A DNA stretch of 38,633 nt from Ignavibacteriaceae bacterium (GTDB taxonomy: Bacteria; Bacteroidota; Ignavibacteria; Ignavibacteriales; Ignavibacteriaceae), in assembly GCA_013388525.1 (NCBI GenBank), contig JACAFA010000048.1, positions 1 through 38,633 on the forward strand. The letters are read 5' to 3'. The notes beneath the pieces were generated by a model. The model was not told the DNA's origin, searched no databases, and was given only the letters and a program-made list of their open reading frames with translations. How positions within the stretch are numbered: the first letter of the stretch is position 1; each line of letters starts with the position of its first letter. The position numbers and the translations under genes were made by a program. Shown piece after piece: positions 1 through 8,468 of this stretch.

Positions 1-1185
1 GCTCTGCTCAATATCGGCTAACTTGTTTTTATAAACTTCGGGATAATTGAATCTATAAAAATTCGTGATAAAAATCCGGATGCTGTCAAGTGCAACCTGT
101 TTTGAAGAGTAACCTGTTTCCAGAACATCCACTGACACACTTTTAATGTACGGAAGCGATTTGTCTATTCTATCGAGAGAAAGAGAGAGATTTATGGATT
201 TATCTGCCGGATTATAAATGTGTGATGGTCTGTTATGACAGTCAATGCAATCCATCGTCCTACGATTTTCTTCCGGGAAGTTTTTTTCGTCAAATTCAAT
301 TTCAGTACTTCTATAAATAATTTCTTTACCTTCACTGTTAATCTGTTTAACCCACGGGATTACATTACGTTTATTGTCAAGATGAATATATTCAACCTTA
401 TTTGCAATATTCATATGCCAATGAATACCTTCGGCTCTTCCAAGTTCTGAATTTCCACCCCCAATTTTCAGCAGCATAGAAATGCTTGATTTAGTATTTG
501 CTTCATCATATAAAAAATAATCCGACTTATATTTTATTTCACTAAAAAAATGACCCGGCGAATGACATTGTTCGCAGGTTCCTTCTGCAGGTCTTAGTTC
601 TTTTACAGGTGTTGGAATTGGTTTTGAATATTTATTGAAGAGAACCGAATAAACCTGATACGCACCGGAAATTTTAGATTTTACAAACCAGTTAGCACCT
701 GAACCAATATGGCATCCAACACAGCCAACTCTTGAGTGAGGAGAAGTTAAATAGGCAGTGTATTCCGGTTCCATAACTTCGTGACAGATTTTTCCGCAGA
801 ACTCATCAGATTCAGAATATTCAAATGCTTTATAACTGCCAAAAGCAGAAAAAATTAATAATAAGAGAGTTCCAATCGTAAATGTTGCCACCACACGTCT
901 TTGTTTTACATCATTCAGATCAATTACAATAAACTTACCGCTTCGCTCGAAACCTTTTTTAATTCTTCTTCTTTCACGGATTATTCCATAAGCAATTATC
1001 AGCAATCCAAGAATCAGGAAAACTGGCAGAATGATAAAAGTAATTATTCCAAGGTAGGGACGTGATTCACCGCTGAAAAATTCAAGTATAAAAAGGAAAA
1101 TGATAAGCCCGAAACTAACAACAGCGATTCCGGCACCAGCTAATGTTACCGGGTTGTAAACAATTGGGGGGAATAATTTTTTCAT
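1..1185 (-). CDS. NapC/NirT-like tetraheme membrane cytochrome c (3' end cut by the window edge)
   Basis: Open frame of 395 codons from an ATG at 1185, running off the left edge with no stop. The N-terminus has three hydrophobic segments (about residues 10-35, 45-70 and 98-117), then heme motifs: CGKICH at 130-135 (three residues between the cysteines), CVGCH at 155-159, CEQCH at 204-208 and CIDCH at 313-317, the last followed by NRPSH. The stretch CHEVMEPEYTAY after the first heme is typical of NapC/NirT-like quinol dehydrogenases, which pass electrons from menaquinol to periplasmic cytochromes. It lies 43 bases downstream of the multiheme/cytochrome b gene on the same strand, so the two are probably co-transcribed. 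The three membrane segments exceed the single anchor of classical NapC. The family is fairly sure; the partner and final acceptor are unknown. Confidence 0.85.
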   Translation of the reverse strand, partial: MKKLFPPIVYNPVTLAGAGIAVVSFGLIIFLFILEFFSGESRPYLGIITFIILPVFLILGLLIIAYGIIRERRRIKKGFERSGKFIVIDLNDVKQRRVVATFTIGTLLLLIFSAFGSYKAFEYSESDEFCGKICHEVMEPEYTAYLTSPHSRVGCVGCHIGSGANWFVKSKISGAYQVYSVLFNKYSKPIPTPVKELRPAEGTCEQCHSPGHFFSEIKYKSDYFLYDEANTKSSISMLLKIGGGNSELGRAEGIHWHMNIANKVEYIHLDNKRNVIPWVKQINSEGKEIIYRSTEIEFDEKNFPEENRRTMDCIDCHNRPSHIYNPADKSINLSLSLDRIDKSLPYIKSVSVDVLETGYSSKQVALDSIRIFITNFYRFNYPEVYKNKLADIEQS

Positions 1186-1228
1186 ACAACCAACCTGAAT
1201 TATTTTTTGTGATGAAAAGAAAATTTAA

Positions 1229-3400
1229 TTATGACTTTCCCCCAGCTTCTTCTGATTCTGTATTAAGTTTTTCTTCTTCCGCTTTCTTAATTCTTTCCAA
1301 TTCCAGCGGATGTTCCTCAGCCATTTCTTCCTCTGTCAATGTACCTTTCCACCAGGCAAGACTCATTGGATAAACATCAGGATTAAATATTACGAAATAA
1401 AAATGCCATACAACAATTGCCAGGAATGCAAGCCAGGCTTCATAATAGTGTACTGTTCTTGCTATGTCCCATCCAAGCTTTGTGATTATTCCCATAAAAT
1501 AATTATTGAACCACATAATTATTCCTGTAGCAGTCATTACAATTGTTCCCCATATTAGTGCCCAGTATTCAGCTTTTTCAACGTAACTGAATCTATCCAG
1601 TTTGGGTTTTACTTTTGAGAACCCAAGATTAAACTTCGCAACGTCGATTGCATCCCTGATATCCTGATATCTGGGAAGAAGATCTTTAATTAACTGTCTG
1701 CCTCTTTTTGTAAAAGAAACATAGTAAATATGATATAAGCTTATCGCTACCATAACAACAGCAGAAATTCGGTGAATCAGACTGCGATATTCAAAAGCAT
1801 CGCTGCTTAGTTCTCTGATATGTCTTGCCCACCACGCATTTGGATAACTTAACATGAATCCTGTTATTACAAGCATAATAAAACTAACAGCCATTGTTGC
1901 GTGTTGAATTCTTTCGTTGACTGTCATTCTGAGATATAACCTGTGTCCGTGTTTTTCTTCTCTGATTAATCCTCTCTGCTTCATCTTTTTAATTTTTGCT
2001 TTTCTGAAGAAGTCGAAGATATTATGCACAAACATCAATCCTATAACAATGAATATCAAAGAAATATACATCGTAGCAATGAAGTATATTATCGGTTCAC
2101 TTTCCTCTTGCCTGGTTATATGAATTTTCCCTACTGTGAACCTTTCATTTGCGCCCGGATGACAACCACCACAGGTTTTTACAATGTTTGCTTTGCTTAC
2201 AGTTGAAGTTGAATCAGACGATGGTTTGATATTGTGTGCACCATGGCAACTTGCGCAGTTAGCTACCGAAACAGAACCACCTTCCACTGCTAATCCATGA
2301 TAGCTGTCAGAAAAAGTTTCAAACCTGTTATTTGATAAACCATATTTGTCCGATAGTCTTACAGAGCTGTGGCAGGGTGAGCAAACTTCTCTTGAAAGAT
2401 TTTGAAATGAAACCGGTGACTTCGGATCGTCGTGCTTTAAAATATTGTGCTCACCATGGCAGTCAGTGCAATCAGGCGATTCTTTGACTCCGCGCATTAC
2501 AGCAGTACCATGAATACTTCCAATATATTCTTTGGAAATATCTTCGTGGCATTTACCACAGGTTGAGGGTATGTTCTGCTTGAAAGTCGCTGATTTATTA
2601 TTTGTGCTTTTGATTACATTGTGTGAATTATGACAATCAATACAAGTTGCAGCCTCACCATTACCTGCGTTCAATGCAGAACCATGAACGCTCTTTTCAT
2701 ACATTGTAATGAATCCTGCTGTAACATTTGTTCTTGCCCTGACTTCAGGTGAATCAAGGTGACAGGATAAACATAAATTTTCCTGGGCGATTTTTACAGT
2801 TACAAGGTCTTCCCCATCGTGAACTTTTGCAACGGGATTTTTATGACAGTGTAAACAATTAGGTGAACCCTTAACACCTTCCTTAAATGCTCTGAAATGT
2901 TCTGAAGCGATAAATTTTTCTTTTGATTCTGAATGACACTGCCCGCAGGAATTATGTAGATTTTCTGCACTCCATTTTTCGCCTTTTGCTGTAGGAGTTT
3001 TTGCGTAATGGTATTCGTGGCAACTCAGACAATTCAAGTCCTTTTCTTTTTCATTACCTTTTGCTTTTAGTAATTTAGGATGAAAGAGGTGCTTTACTAC
3101 ATTCTTCTGATGGCAGCTTATACAATTCTTCGCTGTAAGATTTTCGCTGTGAGGTATTGCCTCAGCATCAAATCCTACGTGGCAGGAGATACATTGAAGT
3201 TTTGAGTGAGCTGATGATTTAAATTTTGATTCACTTACACTTATCGGAATTTCTTTTCCATCTTTTTCCATCGTAAAAGAATCGTCATCATGGCACATCA
3301 AACAGTCTTCATTGGATTGAGCAAACGTAGCTCCGGATACAAAAAGAAAAACACCCATAATTAATATGAGTGTTCTTCTATTTAATTGTTTTATCTTCAT
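1229..3400 (-). CDS. Multiheme cytochrome c (13 CXXCH) fused to a membrane cytochrome b; CbcL-like
   Basis: A 723-residue protein with a signal peptide at about 1-27. Thirteen CXXCH motifs begin at residues 33, 70, 93, 124, 152, 182, 210, 253, 281, 311, 340, 382 and 410. About five membrane helices follow (436-460, 498-520, 541-563, 611-633, 651-672). Histidines 500, 543, 557, 651 and 666 in or beside the helices are candidate b-heme ligands. The tail FNPDVYPMSLAWWKG followed by acidic EEMAEEHP is typical of cytochrome b subunits in bc-type multiheme quinol oxidoreductases. By analogy with Geobacter CbcL it would oxidise menaquinol in the inner membrane and feed periplasmic hemes. It follows a monoheme cytochrome gene (29-base gap) and precedes a NapC-like gene. 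The direction of electron flow (metal, nitrite or other acceptor) cannot be read from the sequence. Confidence 0.85.
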   Translation of the reverse strand: MKIKQLNRRTLILIMGVFLFVSGATFAQSNEDCLMCHDDDSFTMEKDGKEIPISVSESKFKSSAHSKLQCISCHVGFDAEAIPHSENLTAKNCISCHQKNVVKHLFHPKLLKAKGNEKEKDLNCLSCHEYHYAKTPTAKGEKWSAENLHNSCGQCHSESKEKFIASEHFRAFKEGVKGSPNCLHCHKNPVAKVHDGEDLVTVKIAQENLCLSCHLDSPEVRARTNVTAGFITMYEKSVHGSALNAGNGEAATCIDCHNSHNVIKSTNNKSATFKQNIPSTCGKCHEDISKEYIGSIHGTAVMRGVKESPDCTDCHGEHNILKHDDPKSPVSFQNLSREVCSPCHSSVRLSDKYGLSNNRFETFSDSYHGLAVEGGSVSVANCASCHGAHNIKPSSDSTSTVSKANIVKTCGGCHPGANERFTVGKIHITRQEESEPIIYFIATMYISLIFIVIGLMFVHNIFDFFRKAKIKKMKQRGLIREEKHGHRLYLRMTVNERIQHATMAVSFIMLVITGFMLSYPNAWWARHIRELSSDAFEYRSLIHRISAVVMVAISLYHIYYVSFTKRGRQLIKDLLPRYQDIRDAIDVAKFNLGFSKVKPKLDRFSYVEKAEYWALIWGTIVMTATGIIMWFNNYFMGIITKLGWDIARTVHYYEAWLAFLAIVVWHFYFVIFNPDVYPMSLAWWKGTLTEEEMAEEHPLELERIKKAEEEKLNTESEEAGGKS

Positions 3401-3429
3401 TTAAGAAATTATTTCTTTTGGATTAAAAT

Positions 3430-3780
3430 TTAACCTTTAGATTCCGTCTTTAATGTAAGCAGCCAATTAACTAATGTATCAAGTTCGGCTTCTGTCCCTT
3501 TAAATTTTAATTTATGATCCTGATCGTTAATCTTTGCTTCTTTTAATAGATATGATTTCATCAGTTGAGCATTACCTAAAGAACCGGCATTTGATAAATC
3601 AGTTGCATCTTCTTTCTTCGATGTTATTTCAAACGATGTAACTGTATGACAGTTATTGCATTTATTGTCTATAAATATTTTTTTGCCGTCTAAATCCTGA
3701 TCTTGTGAAAATGAAAATGCAAATCCAAATAATGCAACTATTGTTGAAATAAATAAAATAAAAAAGAATGTGTTTTTCAT
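3430..3780 (-). CDS. Small periplasmic monoheme cytochrome c
   Basis: A 116-residue protein with a hydrophobic signal sequence at about 1-25 and one heme motif CNNCH at 41-45. The C-terminal helix (FKGTEAELDTLVNWLLTLK) is the usual closing helix of class I cytochrome c domains. In relatives a Met ligand normally lies just before the FKG segment. Here that stretch reads QDHKLKFKG, with H89 but no Met, and the only other internal Met after the heme is M74, so the sixth ligand is uncertain. It is the first gene of the cytochrome group and lies 29 bases before the 13-heme gene, suggesting a soluble electron carrier or small subunit for that complex. The start is an ATG and no better upstream start is needed. 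Confidence 0.8.
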   Translation of the reverse strand: MKNTFFFILFISTIVALFGFAFSFSQDQDLDGKKIFIDNKCNNCHTVTSFEITSKKEDATDLSNAGSLGNAQLMKSYLLKEAKINDQDHKLKFKGTEAELDTLVNWLLTLKTESKG

Positions 3781-3901
3781 TTTATGACCTTTCGATTAGA
3801 TTTATTAAACTTCACTGAAAATTATTTGCTAATTACTAACAAAGACAATACCACTGCATACTGTTAAGAAAGTAAAGAGTTAAGTATCTATCGTTATAAA
3901 T

Positions 3902-3919
3902 CTTCTCGCTTATGAGAAG
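3902..3919. promoter_or_regulatory. Perfect 6-bp inverted repeat upstream of the cytochrome genes
   Basis: CTTCTC (3902-3907) and GAGAAG (3914-3919) are separated by six bases, about 120 bases upstream of the cytochrome c start and inside the 198-base gap between the acetyltransferase remnant and the cytochrome genes. It could be an operator or the stem of a weak transcript end for the acetyltransferase. No T-run follows on the minus strand, so an intrinsic terminator is unlikely. The rest of the gap (3781-3978) is AT-rich, and I see no GG/GC pair at sigma-54 spacing in it. Confidence 0.25.
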
Positions 3920-3978
3920 TTGAAAAGCTTAAAATTCGCATAAATTAGAATTAAAAGTAATATATTTTGTCAATTAAA

Positions 3979-4391
3979 TTATTTTGCTGAGACAACTTTT
4001 TCCATCAGTCTGTCAGCATTTTTAATCTTTTCAAATCCAAAACCAGCATAAAGAGAGTGAGCATCTTTCGTGGATAACATCCATTTCTTAACTCCTTTAA
4101 ATCTGTCATCTTTAAATATTCTATTCAAAAGTAACTTAGAAATTCCTTTGCCTCTGTATTCTTCCAGGATGAATACATCCATCAAGTATGCGAATATCGT
4201 ATAATCAGTTACAATTCTTGCAAAGCCGATTTGCTTATCGTCTTTATAAACTCCAAAACAAATGGAATGTTCAATCGATTTTTAACTTCTTCAATTGTTC
4301 TTCCTTTTGCCCAATACGAATTGGTAAGGAATTTATAAATAAGTCCGGTATCTAATTTTGATTTATCGTCGCTAAAAATTAAGTCATCCAT
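3979..4391 (-). pseudogene. GNAT-family N-acetyltransferase, interrupted by a 1-base frameshift
   Basis: Two adjacent frames together encode one small GNAT enzyme. The N-terminal part (ATG at 4391) reads to about RTIEEVKNRL, then slips out of frame and stops at 4209. The correct continuation, in the next frame, gives ICFGVYKDDKQIGFARIV and then FAYLMDVFILEEYRGKGIS, containing the acetyl-CoA binding R-G-K-G-I loop, and ends at 3979 after LYAGFGFEKI. The length from start to stop is 413 bases, one short of 138 codons, so a single-base deletion near 4268-4275 explains the break. The restored protein would be about 137 residues, normal for this family. It is either a recent pseudogene or a sequencing or assembly error. 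The substrate is unknown. It lies between the response regulator and the cytochrome genes on the same strand. Confidence 0.8.
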
Positions 4392-4424
4392 TTTTAAGCA
4401 GCTTTGTATTAATAAAAGTTAAAC

Positions 4425-5774
4425 TTAAATATCTAATTCCTTCATTTTTCTGTAAAGTGTTGAAAGTCCAACCTGTAATTCTTCGGCAGTTTTTTCTTTA
4501 TTAAAATCATTTGCCTTCAGAGCACGCATAATAATATCTCTTTCAAATCTTTTTACAGATTCATCCAGTGAGCCCGAAGGTGAAAACTCTGATGTTCCGG
4601 TATCCGATTGAAACTGTGAAGGAAGATTTTTAACATTGATAAAATCTTCATTACAAAAAATCACAGATCTTTCAATAACATTTTCCAATTCTCTGATTTC
4701 ACCCTTCCACTCGTAATTCATCAGAGCTCTCATAGCTTCGCTGGAAATACCTTTGATATTTTTATTCATTTGTTTTCTGTACTTGTCAAGGAAATAATCT
4801 GCGAGTAAAGGGATATCGCCCTCACGTTCTTTCAGTGATGGAAGATGTATATCAACAACGTTCAGCCGGTAGAATAAATCCTCTCTGAATTTTCCCTGGT
4901 TAACGTAGTCCTGAAGATTTCGGTTTGTTGAAGCAATAAATCTTACATTTACCGGAAGTGATAGTGTTGTGCCGACAGGTGTATATTCTTTTTCCTGAAT
5001 TGCTCTGAGAAGTTTAACCTGTAACTGAGGAGGCATTTCACTTATTTCATCGAGGAAAAGTGTTCCGCCTTCTGCGGCTTTGATGAATCCTTCTTTATCA
5101 CTTATTGCACCGGTGAATGCACCTTTCTTATGTCCGAAGAGTTCACTCTCTATCAGGTTTTCAGAAATGGCTCCGCAGTTCAGGGCGATGAATGGCTTGT
5201 TTGCTCTTTTAGAATTGTAGTGAAGAGCTTTTGCAACAAGTTCTTTTCCTGTTCCACTGTTACCGGAAATTAAAACAGTGCTGTCAGTATCGGCTACGGC
5301 TTTTATCATTTCAAAGATTTGCATTATAGCAGGACTTTTCCCGATGATGTTTGTATAGTCATATTCACGTTGTAATTCTTTTCGGAGAATTCTGTTTTCA
5401 AGATGGAGTTCACGAACTTCAAAAAGTTTTTTAACTTTTATTAAAAGCTCATCGAATTCAATTGGTTTTAAAATGTAATCGCTGGCTCCGCTGCGAAGTG
5501 CAGCAATAGCAGTTTCCATTGAACCGTAAGCTGTAATTACAATCGTGTTGGTTTGCAAATTCATTTTTCTGATTTCGTTCAGCAGTTCGATTCCTTTCAT
5601 CTCGGGCATTTCGAGATCTGTAATTACAAGATCATAAGAATTAGCTTTAAGCATTTCGAATGCAATTTTTCCATTTGCTGCTTCTTCAACTGCATATTTT
5701 TCTTTTTTAAGAATATATGATAATGATTCACGGATTATATCTTCATCATCAACTACCAGAATTTTTTCTGACAT
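4425..5774 (-). CDS. Sigma-54-dependent response regulator, NtrC/AtoC type
   Basis: A 449-residue three-domain activator. The receiver domain (1-120) has phosphoacceptor D53, T81 and K103. The AAA+ domain has Walker A GNSGTGKE at 171-178, the sigma-54 contact loop GAFTGA at 218-223 and Walker B LFLDE at 239-243. The C-terminus carries a Fis-type helix-turn-helix ([18 protein letters not shown]). When phosphorylated such proteins remodel RNA polymerase holding sigma-54. The gene begins 17 bases after the histidine kinase stop, so the two form a two-component pair. Targets are not stated by the sequence; the cytochrome genes just downstream are the obvious candidates, since sigma-54 activators regulate inner-membrane bc-type cytochromes in Geobacter. 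All key residues are intact. Confidence 0.95.
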   Translation of the reverse strand: MSEKILVVDDEDIIRESLSYILKKEKYAVEEAANGKIAFEMLKANSYDLVITDLEMPEMKGIELLNEIRKMNLQTNTIVITAYGSMETAIAALRSGASDYILKPIEFDELLIKVKKLFEVRELHLENRILRKELQREYDYTNIIGKSPAIMQIFEMIKAVADTDSTVLISGNSGTGKELVAKALHYNSKRANKPFIALNCGAISENLIESELFGHKKGAFTGAISDKEGFIKAAEGGTLFLDEISEMPPQLQVKLLRAIQEKEYTPVGTTLSLPVNVRFIASTNRNLQDYVNQGKFREDLFYRLNVVDIHLPSLKEREGDIPLLADYFLDKYRKQMNKNIKGISSEAMRALMNYEWKGEIRELENVIERSVIFCNEDFINVKNLPSQFQSDTGTSEFSPSGSLDESVKRFERDIIMRALKANDFNKEKTAEELQVGLSTLYRKMKELDI

Positions 5775-5791
5775 ATTTGATCCTTTTATTA

Positions 5792-7285
5792 TTATTCAAT
5801 CGGAAGTTTTACTGTAAATGTTGTACCCAAACCATCGTTGCGTCTTACTTCAATATTACCCTGGAAACTTTTGATTATACCATAGCTGACCCACAAACCA
5901 AGCCCCGTACCTTTTCCCTGTGACTTTGTTGTGAAGAAAGGTTCAAAAATTTTGCTCAAATTTTCTTCACTTATTCCGCTGCCGGTATCAGTAAAAGTTA
6001 TAATTGCTTCATCACTGGAAAGAGCTGATTCAACACTAATTCTTTTTTCCTTCTTTTCGTCTTTTACTTCATTTATTGCATCAACAGCATTGAGTAGAAT
6101 ATTTACAAAAACCTGTTCTAACTGGTCAGCAACAAGAGGAAGATTGGGTACATCATCGCTTAGCTTAACATCAAACTCTATATTTTTTGCTTTTGTACCG
6201 ACCTTCGTAATTTCAACTGCTTCTTTAATACATTCATTGATGTTTACTCTCTGCAGTTCAAAATTGGAAGGTCTGGAAAAGTCAACAAGATCACGAATAA
6301 TTTTTGAAATTCTTGTAACCTGACTTTTAACAAGATCTAATTTCTCTTTAATAAATGGTTCATCGGTGCTTCGTTGTGCAACCTGAACAAGAGCGGAAAT
6401 AGATGCAAGCGGATTACCGACTTCGTGAGCTATTCCTGCTGCAAGAGTACCAATACTTTCCATTTTTTGAGTATGGATTAATTGCTTTTCCAGGGTTCTC
6501 TTTTCACTCAGGTCACGATGGATTCCAAAATAGCCTGTTATTTTTTCATCCTTATCAAATATAGGCGAAATTAAAAGCTGCGTGTAAAATGGTTCACCGT
6601 TTTTCTTTCTGTCTTCTATTTCTCCAAACCAAACTTTACCGCTGGAAATAGTTTGCCACATTTTATCCCAGAATTTTTTATTGAGTTTTCCGCTACCGAA
6701 TATTCTTGGATTTTTTCCTATCAGTTCCTCTTTACTATAGCCGCTTACTTTTACAAACGCCGGATTTACATAAATCATCCTTCCGTTTAAGTCCGTAATT
6801 AAGATTGGATTAAGGCTGCTTTCAACAATATTGAAAAATCTTTGAAGTTCAATTTCTCTGGCTTTGTCTTCCGTTATATCCTTTACAACCGCAAAGACGT
6901 ACTCTTTTTTTAGTTTATTAATCTTGAAATTATGTAACGAAAATGAAATACAAACTTCAATCTCTTTTTTATTTAAGAGAAACTGTGTTTCGATATCGGT
7001 GGTTTTACCGAAGCTGATACTCTGAAAGAAAATATTATTAACTCTCTCCCGATTGCAAAGATCAACAAGATCCAGAAAATTTTTTGGAATAGAATCAAAA
7101 TATGATTTAATGATAGAATCAGATTTTTTGTTCAGTTTAAGAATTTCACCATTAATGTCAAGCAGGAAGTACATATCCGGCAAATCATCGAACAGATCGA
7201 ATCCGAACATAGGATTTTCATTCAGCGAGACTGTCTTCGCAGATTTTTTAGCAGATGTTTTTTTTGAGTTTATAGACGAACGCAT
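5792..7285 (-). CDS. Soluble PAS-domain sensor histidine kinase (NtrB-like)
   Basis: A 497-residue kinase without membrane helices or signal peptide, so it should sense a cytoplasmic signal. A weak PAS-like region occupies about 25-140. A clear PAS/PAC domain (about 145-262) has the typical ILITDLNGRMIYVNPAF and GYSKEELIGKNPRIF segments. The HisKA domain has phosphoacceptor H287 in AAGIAHEVGNPL. The ATPase domain has N-box N395/N399, DTGSG at 433-437 and GKGTGLGL at 457-464. This architecture is that of nitrogen- or redox-sensing NtrB-like kinases paired with sigma-54 activators, matching the gene immediately downstream. The PAS ligand (heme, flavin or none) cannot be told from sequence. Confidence 0.93.
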   Translation of the reverse strand: MRSSINSKKTSAKKSAKTVSLNENPMFGFDLFDDLPDMYFLLDINGEILKLNKKSDSIIKSYFDSIPKNFLDLVDLCNRERVNNIFFQSISFGKTTDIETQFLLNKKEIEVCISFSLHNFKINKLKKEYVFAVVKDITEDKAREIELQRFFNIVESSLNPILITDLNGRMIYVNPAFVKVSGYSKEELIGKNPRIFGSGKLNKKFWDKMWQTISSGKVWFGEIEDRKKNGEPFYTQLLISPIFDKDEKITGYFGIHRDLSEKRTLEKQLIHTQKMESIGTLAAGIAHEVGNPLASISALVQVAQRSTDEPFIKEKLDLVKSQVTRISKIIRDLVDFSRPSNFELQRVNINECIKEAVEITKVGTKAKNIEFDVKLSDDVPNLPLVADQLEQVFVNILLNAVDAINEVKDEKKEKRISVESALSSDEAIITFTDTGSGISEENLSKIFEPFFTTKSQGKGTGLGLWVSYGIIKSFQGNIEVRRNDGLGTTFTVKLPIE

Positions 7286-7351
7286 AATTTTATTGTCAAA
7301 TATAAACCATCAATTTCTTACTATCGAGGCTATTTTGCTTATATGATTGGA

Positions 7352-8401
7352 CTAAATGATTCCTTTTGCTCTCATCAGTTCAGCACAAAGAATTGCATCA
7401 CCGGCAGCACCCCGAACTGTATTGTGAGAAAGGATGACAAAATTGTAATCGAAAATTTTATCTGCACGAAGTCTGCCAATTGATACAGCCATTCCTTTAT
7501 CAGCATTACGCTGATGTTTTGGCTGAGGAAAAGATTCATCTTTACTATAGTGAATCGGTTTTAGTGGTGCTAACGGCAGTTTAAGTTTCTGAGGAACAGA
7601 TTCAAAATTTTGCCAGACATGAATTATTTCTTCGGCGGAAGCCTTCTTTTTCAGTTTTACCTGGACACATTCAGTATGTCCATCAGTTACATTTACTCTG
7701 TTGCATTGAGCACTGATTTTAAAATCGTTAAAAACAATTTTGTTCAGATTCAATGATCCTAAAATTTTTAAAGGTTCAGTTTCAACTTTTTGCTCTTCAC
7801 CGCTGATGAATGGGATAACATTGTCGTCTATATCAAGTTTAACAACGCGCGGATGTCCTGCACCTGAAACTGCCTGCATTGTTACAACGTTAACTTCCTC
7901 CAAACCAAAATTATCGAGTAAAGGTTTTAATGCAAGAACAAGTCCGATTACTGAACAATTCGGATTAGTCACAATACAACCTTCACCGTACTTCTGCAAT
8001 TTTAGCAATTCAAGATGTTCAGGATTTACTTCAGGAATGAGAAGCGGAACATTCTCATCCATCCTGTGATTTTTCGAATTTGAAATTACTTTGTAACCTG
8101 CTTCTGCGAATTGAGTTTCAACTTCACCGGCAACATTTGAATCCAATCCTGAAAAAACTACTTTAGATTTTAACTTTGGTTCACATCTTTGAACTAATAT
8201 TTCCCCGATCTTTTCAGGAAGCTGAGAAGGGAGAAACCAATCGACAGCCTCTTTATATTTCTTACCAGCTGATTTATCCGAAGCACAAAGTTCAGCTATC
8301 TCAAACCATGGATGATTTGCAAGTAATTCTATAAATTTTTGCCCAACACTTCCGGTTGCACCCAATATCCCAACGGGGATTTTTTGTTCTGGTTTACTCA
8401 A
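7352..8401 (-). CDS. asd: Aspartate-semialdehyde dehydrogenase
   Basis: A 349-residue enzyme reducing aspartyl phosphate to aspartate semialdehyde for lysine, methionine, threonine and diaminopimelate synthesis. It has the NADP-binding loop GATGSVG (14-20) and the catalytic cysteine C149 in TNPNCSVIGL, followed by MQAVSGAGHPR and NVTDGHTECVQV. The LLIPEVNPEHL stretch and overall pattern resemble the archaeal/fungal branch of the family rather than the E. coli type. The start is a TTG at 8401: an in-frame TAG lies two codons upstream and no ATG precedes the nucleotide-binding loop. It is transcribed away from the amidase at 8469. Its neighbours are not lysine-pathway genes. Confidence 0.93.
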   Translation of the reverse strand: MSKPEQKIPVGILGATGSVGQKFIELLANHPWFEIAELCASDKSAGKKYKEAVDWFLPSQLPEKIGEILVQRCEPKLKSKVVFSGLDSNVAGEVETQFAEAGYKVISNSKNHRMDENVPLLIPEVNPEHLELLKLQKYGEGCIVTNPNCSVIGLVLALKPLLDNFGLEEVNVVTMQAVSGAGHPRVVKLDIDDNVIPFISGEEQKVETEPLKILGSLNLNKIVFNDFKISAQCNRVNVTDGHTECVQVKLKKKASAEEIIHVWQNFESVPQKLKLPLAPLKPIHYSKDESFPQPKHQRNADKGMAVSIGRLRADKIFDYNFVILSHNTVRGAAGDAILCAELMRAKGII

Positions 8402-8468
8402 ATTCTATTCAATTATAATTTATTATTTTAATGGTGCGTAAGATAATAAATAATGTTAATCCATTGAT

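Noticed and set aside
1229..3400. Octaheme or NrfA-type nitrite reductase
   Set aside because: There is no CXXCK motif, the heme count is 13, and a cytochrome b domain is fused at the C-terminus.
5931..6323. 130-residue plus-strand frame opposite the histidine kinase
   Set aside because: Antisense shadow over the ATPase domain, with no independent start signal or family resemblance.
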